Assembly (NCBI GenBank): GCA_041685115.1
Contig: JAWLGK010000009.1
Coordinates: 53,194-117,193, forward strand
Reading direction: 5' to 3'
DNA: 64,000 nucleotides
Source of the DNA: JALOAT01 sp041685115
GTDB lineage: Bacteria > Pseudomonadota > Gammaproteobacteria > Thiohalomonadales > Thiohalomonadaceae
Part shown: positions 31,005 to 42,000 of the stretch, one piece after another
Position numbering within the stretch: the stretch's first letter is position 1
Layout: every line of letters begins with the position of its first letter
Notes under the pieces: model-generated
What the model saw: only the letters and a program-made list of their open reading frames with translations
Database searches by the model: none
Told to the model about the DNA's origin: nothing
Position numbers and translations under genes: made by a program

Positions 31005-32705
31005 GTGTTCGTTCATTTGCTGCAGGGCTGCCGTGGCCGGGTCACGAAGCTCCACGGGTTCGAATTCCAGAGCTGGCAGTTCACCGCGCTGGTTTCCGCG
31101 GTGCTGGTGCTGTTCTACAACGATGCCTTCTGGGGCGAGATGCTGCGGCTGCGGGCGGACACGGCGTCCGATCTGGCCTTCATGGTCGCCTCGTTCCTGC
31201 TGCTGTGGGCTTTGGTCAACCTGCTGCTGTCGCTGGTGGCGTTCCGGTTTCTCGTCAAGGCGATGGCCATCGTCCTGCTGCTGGCCGGGGCATCGGTGGA
31301 CTACTTCATGGGGGCCTACGGCGTGCTCGTTGACCACACCATGATCCAGAACGTGGCCGAAACCGATGCTGCCGAGGTGGCCGATCTGATCACGCTGCGC
31401 CTGGTCGTCCACATGGCCGTTTTCGGTCTGCTGCCATGCGCATGGGTCGTCGTGGCGCGGGTCCGATATCGCCGGGCGCCCGGGCAGATGTTGCATGCCA
31501 TGGCGGGCGTGACAGTGAGCGCTCTGGCCGGGGCTGCGGTGGTACTCGGCTATTACCAGGACTATGCCTCCCTGTTCCGCAACGAACGCCATCTGCGCTA
31601 TCTGGTGACGCCGAGCAATTACCTGTATGCCACCTGGAAATACGCGGCGGAACGCATGGAGAGCGATGCCTCGCCGATGACGCCCGTCGGCACCGATGCC
31701 GCCCGCGGGCCGCTATGGCAGGGGCGTCGCAAGCCGGTGCTGTTGGTGCTGGTGGTTGGGGAGACGGCGCGGGCCGAGAATTTCGCCCTGAACGGCTATG
31801 CCCGGCCCACCAATCCACGGCTGCAACAGGAAGACGTGGTCAACTTCTCCAACGTGCGCGCCTGCGGGACCGCCACGGCCACCTCCCTGCCGTGCATGTT
31901 CTCGCTACTGAGCCGCAGCGCTTACGACGACGCCGAGGCGCGCTCGCAGGAAGGCCTGCTGGACGTGATCGCCCACGCGGGGATCCCCGTGCTCTGGCGC
32001 GAGAACAGTTCCGGTTGCAAGGGCGTCTGTGACCGCGTCACGGTCGAGCGCCGCCAGGCCTTCGCAACCCCTGAGTACTGTGACGGCTCCCAGTGTTTCG
32101 ACCAGGCCCTGCTGAACGGGCTCGACGGACTGCTCGGGGCGCGGCGTGAAGACCGCGTCATCGTGCTCCATCAGATGGGCAGTCACGGTCCGGCTTATTA
32201 CCGGCGCTATCCCAAGGCGCAGGAACGCTTCGCACCGGTATGCACCACCGGCCAGTTGCAGAGCTGTGACCGCCAGGCGATCGTCAACGCCTACGACAAC
32301 ACGATCCTCTACACCGACCACGTGCTCGGTGAAGTGATCGACCTGTTGAAGTCACAGGGTGATCGCTACGACACGGCCATGATCTACATCTCGGACCATG
32401 GTGAGTCCCTGGGTGAGCACAACATCTACCTGCATGGCCTGCCCTACCTGATCGCCCCGGACGTGCAAAAACACATCCCCCTCACCGTGTGGCTTTCCCG
32501 GGACTTTCAGCAGAGCTTCGCCGTGGATACCGCCTGCCTGGCGCGGCAGGCGGACCGCCCCTACAGCCACGACCACCTGTTCCATTCGCTGCTCGGGCTG
32601 CTCGATGTCAGGACAAATGTCTACGACGCGCGCCTCGACATATTTGCCGACTGCCAGGGCACAGCGCCGGCGCGCGTGGCCGCGGCGAGGCCGGGCGTGT
32701 CGTGA
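31005..32705 (+). CDS. eptA: Lipid A phosphoethanolamine transferase
   Basis: 566-residue inner-membrane enzyme that adds phosphoethanolamine to lipid A, giving cationic peptide and polymyxin resistance. Five N-terminal membrane helices (residues about 30-190) precede a periplasmic alkaline-phosphatase-fold domain. The metal Glu is in VVGETARAENF, the catalytic Thr in CGTATATSLPCMFS, and the second metal site in YISDHGESLGEHNIYLHG. Paired cysteines (SGCKGVCD, CDGSQCF) fit the family's disulfides. Translation probably starts at GTG 31005. A PmrA-like box upstream agrees with the usual regulation of eptA. Confidence 0.94.
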   Translation: MFVHLLQGCRGRVTKLHGFEFQSWQFTALVSAVLVLFYNDAFWGEMLRLRADTASDLAFMVASFLLLWALVNLLLSLVAFRFLVKAMAIVLLLAGASVDYFMGAYGVLVDHTMIQNVAETDAAEVADLITLRLVVHMAVFGLLPCAWVVVARVRYRRAPGQMLHAMAGVTVSALAGAAVVLGYYQDYASLFRNERHLRYLVTPSNYLYATWKYAAERMESDASPMTPVGTDAARGPLWQGRRKPVLLVLVVGETARAENFALNGYARPTNPRLQQEDVVNFSNVRACGTATATSLPCMFSLLSRSAYDDAEARSQEGLLDVIAHAGIPVLWRENSSGCKGVCDRVTVERRQAFATPEYCDGSQCFDQALLNGLDGLLGARREDRVIVLHQMGSHGPAYYRRYPKAQERFAPVCTTGQLQSCDRQAIVNAYDNTILYTDHVLGEVIDLLKSQGDRYDTAMIYISDHGESLGEHNIYLHGLPYLIAPDVQKHIPLTVWLSRDFQQSFAVDTACLARQADRPYSHDHLFHSLLGLLDVRTNVYDARLDIFADCQGTAPARVAAARPGVS

Positions 32706-32901
32706 CCCGGTTTACAGAAAGCGGGTAGCAAAGGCGACGGATTCAGTCTGTCGTGGTGGTGTACGACGCACGCCGGCCCACACTCATGCGCCTTTCTTCT
32801 CTTCGTGGTAGCGAAATCACCGCGTCACGAAAAGGGACCGAGTATCCGTCGCCATTTTCTTGGACGTATTATTGCCGCTGGTCTTTCCTTAGGATTGACT
32901 G

Positions 32902-35900
32902 ATGCAATCCTTCGGCGGGAGGGCGGCAGGAATGCCGAGGCGGTTCCGCAGGGCGCAGAACACGATCGCGGCGCCGCCCGCCGCCGGCTCCCGCCTGCGT
33001 CTTGCGCTGATCATCGTGCTCATCACTCTGGTGCCCGTCGCCGGCTACTACTGGTTCGCCTTCAGCAAGGCGTCCATCGAGGAGCGGCAGCTTTTCCAGT
33101 TGGAGGCCATCGCCGCTGACAAGGCGCGCGAAGTATCAAACTGGCGTTCGGCGCGCCTCAATGACGCCACACGCATGGCCACGGCCATCGAGGCGCTGCT
33201 CACCGGACTTCCGGCGAGTGTGCGCGACCTGCCGGCGACCATCACCGGCCTGCTAGAGGACACAGTGACTGGTCCACGCTTCATCGGCGCCTACGTGACC
33301 GATGCAGACGGCGTCATCCGCGCCATGGCCGGGGCCACTCCTGCACCACGCCTGCCGCTGGTGCAGGACGTGCTCGCAACTCGCGAGCCGACCATTGCCT
33401 TCGGCCGGGCCGACACGATTTGGTTCGACGTGGCTGCGCCGCTGGTCACGGCATCGGGACGGCTGCTCGGTGCCGTGGTGCTGCGCATCGATCCGCGCCT
33501 GGAGCTGTACCCGGCACTGCTGAGCCGGCCGCTGGTCAGCGACACGGCCGAGGTGGTGCTGGTCGAGCGGCGCAAGACCGAGGTGAGATTCCTCAGCCCC
33601 TTGCGGTTCCGCGCCACCGGCGAAGGCACCGCCGCCCCCCTGTCTTCGCGCGAGCTGGCCGCCGCCCTCGCGGCCACGGGCACCCGGGGGCGTGTGAGCG
33701 CAGTGGATTATCGCAACATGGCGGTCACCGCCTCGCTGTACCCCATCGCGGGCAGCCGTTGGGTCATCGTGGCGAAGATCGACCACGACGAAGAACTGGC
33801 CCCGGTGCGTGATCTCGCGCTGCGCAGCGCACTGGCGAGCCTGCTGCTGATCCTTCTCACGGCCCTGATCACGGCGTTGTGGTGGCGCCATCACAGACTG
33901 GCTCATCGCCTGCAGGTGACCGAACTGGCGCGCGAGCGCCTGGCGCTGGAGCGGCACTACGACTACCTGGCCAAGTACGCCAACGACATCATCCTGCTCG
34001 CCGATCCCGAGGGCCGCCTCATGGAGGCCAATGATCGCGCGGTGGAGGCCTACGGTTATCCCCGCGCACGCCTGCTGGGTATGCGCTGGGGCGACCTGAC
34101 CGAGCCGGGCACCCTGCCACTCTTCACCGCGCACTGGGATCAGGTGGCCGAACAGGACGCGATGATTTTCGAAATCCGCCAGCGCCGCGCGGATGGCCGT
34201 ATCTTCCCTGCCGAGGTCAGCGCGCGCATCATCGAGGTGGACCACAGGAGTTTCTACCAGGCCATTGTGCGCGACATCAGCGAGCGTAAGCGCGCCGAGG
34301 CCAAGATAACCCGGCTCACGCAGCTCTATACGGTGATGAGCCACACCAACGCGGCCATCATACGCACCGGCAACCGCGAACGTTTGCTGTTCGAGATCTG
34401 CCACATCGCGGTTGCGGAGGGTCCCTTCGGCGCCGCCTGGATCGCCGAGGTCGACAGGGAACGCCAACTGCTTCGCCGCGTCATCAGTTGCGGCGAGCGT
34501 GCCGGGCCTGCCGAGCTGCATCTTCCCCTCGATACCACCGACCCGATCAATGCGGCGCTCGATCACGCGCTGTACGAGGACACGGTCAGCATCGCCGACG
34601 CCGTGCCCGACGCGGTTGCGGCACGCTGGAGCGGCATCCGTTCACTGGCGGTGCTGCCTCTGCGCTGTGAGGCCCAGATCATCGGCCTGCTGGCGGTATG
34701 CGCGGGAGAACCCGGCTTTCTCGATGCGCAACTGCGCAGTCTGCTCGAAGAACTGGCCCAGGACATCTCCTTTGCCATTACCCACATGGAAGGTGAGTCC
34801 AAGCGTCGCGCAGCGGAGGCGTCTTTGCGCGATACGGAACAGCGTTACCGCCAGTTGTTCGACCAGACCAGCAGCGGCGTGGCGGTGTACGAACCCCGCA
34901 ACGGCGGCGAGGATTTCATCATCAAGGACATCAACCGTACCGTCGAGCGGGTGGAGCACGTACGCAAGGAAGACATCATCGGCAAGAGCATCGTGGAGGT
35001 CTTTCCGGGGGTGCGCGCATTCGGCCTGTTCGAGGTGTTGCAACGGGTCTCCCGCACCGGCCAGGGCGAACATCACCCACCCTCCTATTACGAGGACGCG
35101 ACGCGCAGGGGATGGCGCGACAACGAGGTCTACCGCCTGCCCTCGGGCGAGGTCGTATCCGTGTACGACGACGTGACGGAAAAGGTGGAAGCCGATCGCG
35201 CCCTGCGCGAGAGCGAGCGACGGTTGGCGCTTGCCATCGAGGGCAGCAGTGACGGCTTCTGGGACTGGTCGATTCCCAATGAGCACGTCTATTTCAGTGA
35301 TCGGTACGCCGGCATCCTCGGCTTCCAACGCGAGGAACTGGAGCCGAGCCCGCACGCCTGGGCGCAGTTGATCCACCCGGACGATTATCCGGAGACCCTG
35401 GCGGCCATCGCCGCCCACCAGAACAACCAGACGCCCCGCTTCGAGATAGAACATCGCATGCTTACCAAGCGGGGCGAGTGGCGTTGGGTACTCGCGCGCG
35501 GCAAGGTCGTGGAACGTGATGCCGAGGGAAACCCCATCAGATTGGCCGGTGCCATCAGCGACATCACCCAGCGGCGCGCCGCCGAGGAACAACGCCGCTT
35601 ATGGTCGAAGGTATTCGAGAATAGCCAGGATGCCATCATCATCACCGACCATAACCGTTCCGTGATTGCCGTTAATCCGGCGTTCACAGCGACCGCCGGC
35701 TACACCTTGCAAGACATCGCGGGCAGGCCGCCGGCCTTCCTGGATTCCCCGACGGTCTCATTCGATGCCGCGACGTTCTGGCACGTCGTGGCCCAGCGCG
35801 GCACCTGGGAGGGCGAGGCCACGGGGCGGCGCAAGGACGGGTCCAATGTCCCACTCTGGATGGTCATCACTGTGGTCAAGGGGGCCGCAGGTGCGGTGGT

Positions 35901-37248
35901 GAATTACATCCTCAGCTTTTCCGACCTCACCGAACGCAAGCAGGCGGAGGAGCGGATACGTTATCTCTCCCATCACGACATTCTCACGGGGCTACCCAAT
36001 CGCGCGTTGTTCCACGAACGCACGGTGCGGGCGCTGGCGCGGGCCGCCGAGACCGACGCCAAGCTGGCGTTGCTGCTGCTGGACCTCGATCGTTTCAAGA
36101 GCGTCAACGATCGCTTCGGCGGCAGCATGGCGGACGAAGTGCTGCGCACCATTGCGCGCCGGATCACGGCGGTGCTGGACATCGACGCCACCGTCGGCCG
36201 CCAAGGCGGTGATCAGTTTGCGGTGTTGCTACCCACCGTCGCCACGCCGGCCGATCCCGCCCATGTGGCGGGGGCATTGCTGACGGTCGTCTCCCAGCCC
36301 ATTCGCATCGGCGATCAGGACCTGCTGCTGAGCTGTAGCATCGGTATCAGTGTCTTTCCGGAAGACGGTACCGAATACGAGAGCCTGAAGAGGAACGCGG
36401 AAGCCGCGCTGCACTACGTCAAGGAACTGGGCCGCGGCAACTACCAGTTCTTCGCGCCGCAACTGAATACGCAGGCCTCCGAATGGTTGGCGCTGGAAAA
36501 CGACCTGCGCTGGGCCGTGGAGCGCGGCGAGCTGTTCCTCGCCTACCAGCCGCAATACGATCTGCGTGCCGATGCGCTGGTTGGCGTGGAGGCGCTGGTG
36601 CGCTGGCGTCATCCGCAAAGAGGCATCATTCCGCCGGGCAGGTTCATGCCGTTGGCGGAGGAGAGCGGTCTCATCGTCCGCATCGGCGAATGGGTGTTAA
36701 AGGAGGCGTGCCGCCAGCGGCGGCAATGGGAACTGGCGGGCCTGCCCGATATCCCCATGGCGGTGAACATCTCATCTGTGCAGTTTGCCCAAGAGGATTT
36801 CGAGGCGCTGGTCACCGCCGTACTTCAGGACTCCATGCTCTCGCCGCGACTGCTGGAGCTGGAGGTCACCGAGACCGTCATCATGCGCAGTCCTGAGGAG
36901 ACGGCACGCACGTTGAAACGGCTCAAGACCATGGGGATCTCCATCGCCATCGACGACTTTGGCACGGGATACTCCAGCCTCAGTTACCTGCAGCGTTTTC
37001 CACTCGATCGCCTGAAGATCGATCGCTCATTCATCACCAGCATGCCCTCGGAGCCCGCCAACCGCGTGGTTACCGAGTCTGTGATAGGTCTCGGCAAGAA
37101 TCTGGGCCTGCGTGTGATCGCCGAAGGGGTGGAGACCGACGGCGAGTTGTCCATCCTGCGCAGGTTCGACTGCGACGAGGTGCAGGGTTTTTATTTCAGC
37201 CGACCACTTTCACCCGAAGAGTTCCAGCGCATGGTGATGCAGCAGTGA
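32902..37248 (+). CDS. Multi-PAS/GAF sensor with GGDEF (degenerate) and EAL domains
   Basis: 1448-residue membrane-bound c-di-GMP protein. Membrane helices at about 33-53 and 308-328 bracket a periplasmic Cache-like sensor. Then come PAS (about 352-470), GAF (480-640), PAS (650-770), PAS with PAC (775-905) and PAS (905-1025). GGDEF spans about 1035-1190 and EAL 1200-1445. The cyclase signature reads GGDQF (1102-1106), with Gln replacing the catalytic Glu, and no RxxD inhibitory site precedes it, so cyclase activity is unlikely. EAL is intact (E1230-A-L), as are NISS, ELEVTE, DDFGTGYSSL, KIDRSF and AEGVET. Expected output is phosphodiesterase. Confidence 0.92.
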   Translation: MQSFGGRAAGMPRRFRRAQNTIAAPPAAGSRLRLALIIVLITLVPVAGYYWFAFSKASIEERQLFQLEAIAADKAREVSNWRSARLNDATRMATAIEALLTGLPASVRDLPATITGLLEDTVTGPRFIGAYVTDADGVIRAMAGATPAPRLPLVQDVLATREPTIAFGRADTIWFDVAAPLVTASGRLLGAVVLRIDPRLELYPALLSRPLVSDTAEVVLVERRKTEVRFLSPLRFRATGEGTAAPLSSRELAAALAATGTRGRVSAVDYRNMAVTASLYPIAGSRWVIVAKIDHDEELAPVRDLALRSALASLLLILLTALITALWWRHHRLAHRLQVTELARERLALERHYDYLAKYANDIILLADPEGRLMEANDRAVEAYGYPRARLLGMRWGDLTEPGTLPLFTAHWDQVAEQDAMIFEIRQRRADGRIFPAEVSARIIEVDHRSFYQAIVRDISERKRAEAKITRLTQLYTVMSHTNAAIIRTGNRERLLFEICHIAVAEGPFGAAWIAEVDRERQLLRRVISCGERAGPAELHLPLDTTDPINAALDHALYEDTVSIADAVPDAVAARWSGIRSLAVLPLRCEAQIIGLLAVCAGEPGFLDAQLRSLLEELAQDISFAITHMEGESKRRAAEASLRDTEQRYRQLFDQTSSGVAVYEPRNGGEDFIIKDINRTVERVEHVRKEDIIGKSIVEVFPGVRAFGLFEVLQRVSRTGQGEHHPPSYYEDATRRGWRDNEVYRLPSGEVVSVYDDVTEKVEADRALRESERRLALAIEGSSDGFWDWSIPNEHVYFSDRYAGILGFQREELEPSPHAWAQLIHPDDYPETLAAIAAHQNNQTPRFEIEHRMLTKRGEWRWVLARGKVVERDAEGNPIRLAGAISDITQRRAAEEQRRLWSKVFENSQDAIIITDHNRSVIAVNPAFTATAGYTLQDIAGRPPAFLDSPTVSFDAATFWHVVAQRGTWEGEATGRRKDGSNVPLWMVITVVKGAAGAVVNYILSFSDLTERKQAEERIRYLSHHDILTGLPNRALFHERTVRALARAAETDAKLALLLLDLDRFKSVNDRFGGSMADEVLRTIARRITAVLDIDATVGRQGGDQFAVLLPTVATPADPAHVAGALLTVVSQPIRIGDQDLLLSCSIGISVFPEDGTEYESLKRNAEAALHYVKELGRGNYQFFAPQLNTQASEWLALENDLRWAVERGELFLAYQPQYDLRADALVGVEALVRWRHPQRGIIPPGRFMPLAEESGLIVRIGEWVLKEACRQRRQWELAGLPDIPMAVNISSVQFAQEDFEALVTAVLQDSMLSPRLLELEVTETVIMRSPEETARTLKRLKTMGISIAIDDFGTGYSSLSYLQRFPLDRLKIDRSFITSMPSEPANRVVTESVIGLGKNLGLRVIAEGVETDGELSILRRFDCDEVQGFYFSRPLSPEEFQRMVMQQ

Positions 37249-37270
37249 TGTGACACATGCCCGCCCGCTT

Positions 37271-37627
37271 GTGGGAGCGAGCTTCCGCTCGCGAATGACG
37301 GCGGGAAAATCACAAGCCGAAGCTCGCTCCCACACATGAAGGCCCGAACATCTGCACAGGCCGGGATGGTTCTTCCGTTGCGAATCGCGGGCTGCGCCCG
37401 CTCCCACAAAAAAGCACCTTTATTTCCTCTGCGTTCTTGCGCCCTCTGCGTCTCTGCGTTGGGTTTTTCTTTCTTTTTCCTTCCCGTAGGAACCCGGTCC
37501 GCTGAGCGATTTTTTGCCTTGTCCGCTCCTGCGATACGGCGGTCCTGGCACCTGGGCTTGTGGGAGCGAGCTTCCGCTCGCGAACGACGTGGGGGGTAAA
37601 TCGCGCGCCAAGGCTCGCTCCCGTGTC
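37271..37627. repeat. REP cluster: two BIME-like pairs and one single
   Basis: GTGGGAGCGAGCTTCCGCTC at 37271 and 37560 are near-identical direct copies. Each is followed by an inverted partner (GCTCGCTCCCAC at 37323-37334; GGCTCGCTCCCGTG at about 37612-37625). A fifth, inverted unit (GCGCCCGCTCCCAC) lies near 37395-37408. Between the pairs is a CTCTGCG-type repeat (37430-37460). These fill most of the 507-base gap 37249-37755 between the sensor gene and narK; its last part has TATATAT near 37667, a possible -10 box, and no recognisable FNR site. Confidence 0.8.
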
Positions 37628-37755
37628 TCCATGAGTCCGTGATCGGCTGCTGTGGCAAGCGTGGTCTATATATTGGCAAGACGCGCGATGGCTTATTCAC
37701 CAACGGACTCGCTCCCGGCACTTGGCTTTGAGGAGCAAAGGATTGGCCTCACGTC

Positions 37756-39072
37756 ATGGACCGCGCCGGCGATGTCGCTGTGGATGGCTACCGGCTGAGG
37801 GGCAGCCCGGCCGCGGGCCTTGCGCTGGCCACGTGGGGATTTTTCGTCGGCTTCGGCGCCGTCGCGCTCTATGGCCCGGTGGCCCATCAGTTCAGGGACA
37901 GCATGGGCATATCGGGGATGGCGGTCGGCTTGCTGGTCGCCGCCCCGCAACTCATGGGCACACTGCTGCGCATCCCCTTCGGCGCCTGGGTCGATCGCTC
38001 CGGTGGCCGCACCCCCATGCTGACGCTGCTCGGGCTGTCGTTGGTGGGCCTGTGGGGCATCGCGTTCATCCTGTTCAGCATCGACCAGCTGGATGCCCGC
38101 GCCTATCCGGTGATTCTCGTGCTGGGTTTTCTGGCGGGCTGTGGTGTCGCCACCTTCTCGGTGGGTGTGCCACAGGTCTCCTACTGGTTCCCCAAGGCCC
38201 GGCAGGGGACGGCGCTGGGTCTCTACGGCGGCGTCGGCAACCTCGCCCCAGGGCTGTTCACACTGCTGCTGCCCGTGTTGCTGGCGAGCCTGGGTCTGGC
38301 CCATGCCTATCTCGTGTGGTTTTTGTTCCTGCTCATCGGGACAGTGATCTATGCGGTGTTTTCGCGCGACGCCTACTCCTTCCAACTCCGTGAGCAGCGT
38401 GTGGGCGCGGAGCAGGCGCGGGCGATTGCGGCGCAGCACGGACAGGAGCTTTTTCCCTCCGGCTCCATGTGGGGGGCCCTCGGCACGGCGGCCTCCGAAC
38501 TGCGCACCTGGGGTCTGGTGTTCCTCTACTTCACTTCATTCGGCGGCTTCCTGGCCCTCACCGCATGGTTCCCCAGCTACTGGTCCGGGTTTCACGGCCT
38601 GGACCTCATCAGCGCCGGGCTGCTGAGCGGCATCGGGTTCTCCCTGCTGGCGGCGCTCAGCCGCGTGGTTGGCGGGCTGCTTGCGGACCGCTTCGAGGGG
38701 GAAGTGATCGCCTTCGCCGCCTTTGCGGCAGTGCTGGCCGGTGGCGTACTGCTGTCCTTTTTCTCGGCCCTGAGTGTCGCCGTGGCGGGTGCCGTGGTGT
38801 TGGCCATCGGCATGGGAACGGGCAACGCCGCGGTGTTCATGTTGCTGCCGAAATACGTACCGACGGCGGTGGGTGGTGCAGCGGGCTGGGTCGGCGGCCT
38901 CGGAGGTATCGGCGGATTTTTCATTCCGCCGGTGCTCGGCGCCTTCGTGGACGCCATGGGACCACAAGGGTATCGGGGCGGTTTTTTCGTTTATGTGGTG
39001 CTCGCCGCGTTTTCCATCGCCGTGGTCGTTGGCTTCAAACGGCAGGCGACAGACCAGCCCGTGGGAGGGTAA
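37756..39072 (+). CDS. narK: Nitrate/nitrite transporter
   Basis: 438-residue major facilitator protein of the nitrate/nitrite porter family, with about 12 membrane helices. Family features include the N-terminal GPVAHQFRDSMGISGMAVGLL, the motif RIPFGAWVDRSGGR after helix 2, GLYGGVGNLAPG in helix 5 and GGLGGIGGFFIPPVLG in helix 11; the last two are the nitrate signature stretches. It lies 2 bases before narG, so import and reduction are co-expressed. Whether it exchanges nitrite or co-transports protons cannot be told. Confidence 0.95.
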   Translation: MDRAGDVAVDGYRLRGSPAAGLALATWGFFVGFGAVALYGPVAHQFRDSMGISGMAVGLLVAAPQLMGTLLRIPFGAWVDRSGGRTPMLTLLGLSLVGLWGIAFILFSIDQLDARAYPVILVLGFLAGCGVATFSVGVPQVSYWFPKARQGTALGLYGGVGNLAPGLFTLLLPVLLASLGLAHAYLVWFLFLLIGTVIYAVFSRDAYSFQLREQRVGAEQARAIAAQHGQELFPSGSMWGALGTAASELRTWGLVFLYFTSFGGFLALTAWFPSYWSGFHGLDLISAGLLSGIGFSLLAALSRVVGGLLADRFEGEVIAFAAFAAVLAGGVLLSFFSALSVAVAGAVVLAIGMGTGNAAVFMLLPKYVPTAVGGAAGWVGGLGGIGGFFIPPVLGAFVDAMGPQGYRGGFFVYVVLAAFSIAVVVGFKRQATDQPVGG

Positions 39073-39074
39073 CG

Positions 39075-42000
39075 ATGAGTCACCTGCAGGATCGACTGTT
39101 GTTCTTCCGGAAAAGGATCGAACCCTTTTCAGGCAAGCACGGCATGCTGACCCACGAGGACCGTAACTGGGAAGACGGCTACCGCACGCGCTGGCAGCAG
39201 GACCGGGTGGTGCGTTCCACCCACGGCGTGAACTGCACGGGTTCGTGCAGCTGGAAGATCTACGTGAAGAACGGGCTCATCACCTGGGAGACGCAGCAGG
39301 TCGATTATCCGAAAACCCGGCCCGAGCTGCCCGACCACGAGCCGCGCGGCTGTCCCCGCGGCGCCAGTTCATCCTGGTACATCTACAGTCCGGTGCGGCT
39401 CAAGTATCCGCTGATCCGCAGCCGCTTGCTGCGCCTCTGGCGCGAGGCCCGGGCGACCCTCGACCCGGTGGCGGCGTGGGCCTCCATCGTCGAAGACGAG
39501 GCGAAGGCGCAATCGTACAAGCGGATACGCGGGCAAGGCGGTTTCGTGCGTTCGACCTGGGATGAGCTGCTCGACATCATCGCCGCCGCGAACGTCTACA
39601 CCATCAAGACCTACGGCCCCGACCGCATCATCGGCTTCTCGCCCATTCCTGCCAAATCCATGGTGAGCTACGCCGCGGGGACACGGTATCTCTCACTCAT
39701 CGGCGGCGTGTGCCTGTCGTTTTACGACTGGTATTGCGACCTGCCTCCCGCCTCGCCGCAGGTATGGGGCGAGCAGACCGACGTGCCCGAATCCGCCGAC
39801 TGGTACAACGCCATGTACCTGATGGTGTGGGGTTCGAACATCCCGCAGACGCGCACGCCCGACGCGCATTACTTTGCCGAGGTGCGTTACAAGGGAGCGA
39901 AGACGGTGGTGGTCTCGCCCGACTACAGCGAGGCGACCAAGTTTGCCGATACCTGGCTGGCGCCGAAACAGGGCACCGACGCCGCGCTCGCGCTGGCCAT
40001 GGGCCACGTGATCCTGAAGGAATTCCATCTCGATCGCCGCTGCGACTACTTCGACGACTACTGTCGGCGGTTCACCGACCTGCCGATGCTGGTGACGCTG
40101 CGACGCCAGGGCGACGACCTGGTGGCCGACCGTTTCCTGCGTGCCGCCGACCTGGAGGACAACGCCCAGCAGGACAACAACCCCGAATGGAAGACCATCG
40201 TCATCGACGAGGCGACCGGTTATCTGGTCGCGCCCTTCGGCAGTATCGGCTATCGCTGGGGTGAGGCGGGCCGCTGGAACCTGGACCTGCACGACCCGGT
40301 ATCGGAGCGGCCGCTGCGGCCGCAGCTCTCTGTGTTCGAGGGCAGGGATGACCTGGTCAGCGTGACGTTCCCCTACTTCGGCGGCGATGGCGAGGAAAAG
40401 GTGCTGCGGCGCCCCGTGCCCGTCCGCCGCATCTACCGCGGCAACCAGCAACTGATCGTCACCACCGTGTATGACCTGATGTTGGCGAACTACGGCCTCG
40501 ATCACGGCACCGCCGGCACGACAGCGGAGCAGGGCTATGCGCTGGACGCACCGTACACCCCCGCCTGGGCAGAGCGCCATTGCGGGGTTCCGCGCAAGAC
40601 CATCATCGCGGTGGCGCGCGAGTTTGCGATGAACGCGGAACAGACCGAAGGCCGCTCCATGGTGGTGGTCGGCGCGGGCATCAACCACTGGTATCACAAC
40701 GACATGATCTACCGCGCCATCATCAACCTGCTGGTGATGTGCGGTTGTGTCGGCCGCTCCGGGGGCGGCTGGGCCCATTACGTCGGCCAGGAAAAACTGC
40801 GGCCGCTTGCGGGATGGACGCCGCTGGCCTTCGCGCTGGACTGGTATCGCCCGCCGCGGCAGATGAACGGCACCTCGTTCTTCTACAACCACACGGGACA
40901 GTGGCGCCACGAGACCGTGCGCCCGGCGGACATCCTCGGTCCGCTGGCGCAGCCCAACGAGGCGCATTTCATCGACTACAACGTGCGCGCCGAACGCATG
41001 GGCTGGCTGCCCTCGGCGCCGCAACTCAACACCAACCCGCTGGAACTGACGCGCAAGGCGCAGGCGGCCGGGCGGGACGCGGTGGAATACGCCGTGGAGG
41101 CGCTGAAGTCGGGCGAGCTGCGTTTTGCCAGCGAGGACCCCGACCACCCCGACAACTTCCCGCGCAACCTGTTCGTCTGGCGCTCCAACCTGCTCGGTTC
41201 GTCGGGCAAGGGGGTGGAGTATTTTCAGCGTTACCTGCTGGGCGCGCTGGATGGTGCATCCGCTCCGGACCTGGCGGAGCGCAACGAGTCCAGGCCGCAG
41301 GAAGTGGTATGGCGCGACCCGGCGCCGCGGGGAAAACTCGATCTCGTGGTCACCGCCGACTTTCGCATGACCAGTACCGGCTTGTACGCCGATATCCTGC
41401 TGCCGTCCGCCACCTGGTATGAAAAAGAGGACCTCAACACCACCGACATGCATCCCTTCATCCATCCGTTCACGGCCGCGGTGCAACCGCTGTGGGAGAG
41501 CCGTACGGATTGGGACATCTTCAAGGGGCTGGCGAAACGTTTTTCGGAACTGGCGGCCAAGCACCTGGGCACACGCGACGATCTGGTCGTCACCCCGCTT
41601 CAACACGATACGCCGGCGGAGCTGGGCCAGGCCCTCGATGTTTGCGATTGGAAGCGCGGCGAGTGTGCGCCCGTGCCGGGAAAGACCATGCCGAACATGC
41701 GCGTGGTCTCGCGCGACTATGGCGCGGTGCACGACATGTTCACGGCCGTCGGTCCGCTGATGAGGGAGATCGGCAACGGCGGCAAGGGCCTGGTGTGGGA
41801 GACGGTGCGCGAACTCGATGCCTTGGCGCGGCTCAACCGACGGGTGCAGAAGGAGGGGATTGCCCAGGGGCTTCCACAACTGGATACGGCCGTGCATGCC
41901 TGCGAGATGATTTTGCAGCTTGCGCCCGAGACCAATGGCGAAGTGGCGGTGAGGGCGTGGCAGGCGCTTTCACGCTCGACCGGGCGCGAACATGCCCATC

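Noticed and set aside
37650..37700. Sigma-54 promoter upstream of narK
   Set aside because: Two TGGCAAG elements are present, but neither has GC at the correct -12 spacing.
37628..37755. FNR or NarL sites upstream of narK
   Set aside because: No TTGAT-N4-ATCAA or paired NarL heptamers were found; TTTGAGGAGCAAA near 37727 is too weak a match.
39693..41897. 734-codon leftward frame inside narG
   Set aside because: Antisense shadow of narG produced by high GC; composition is unnatural and there is no ribosome site.
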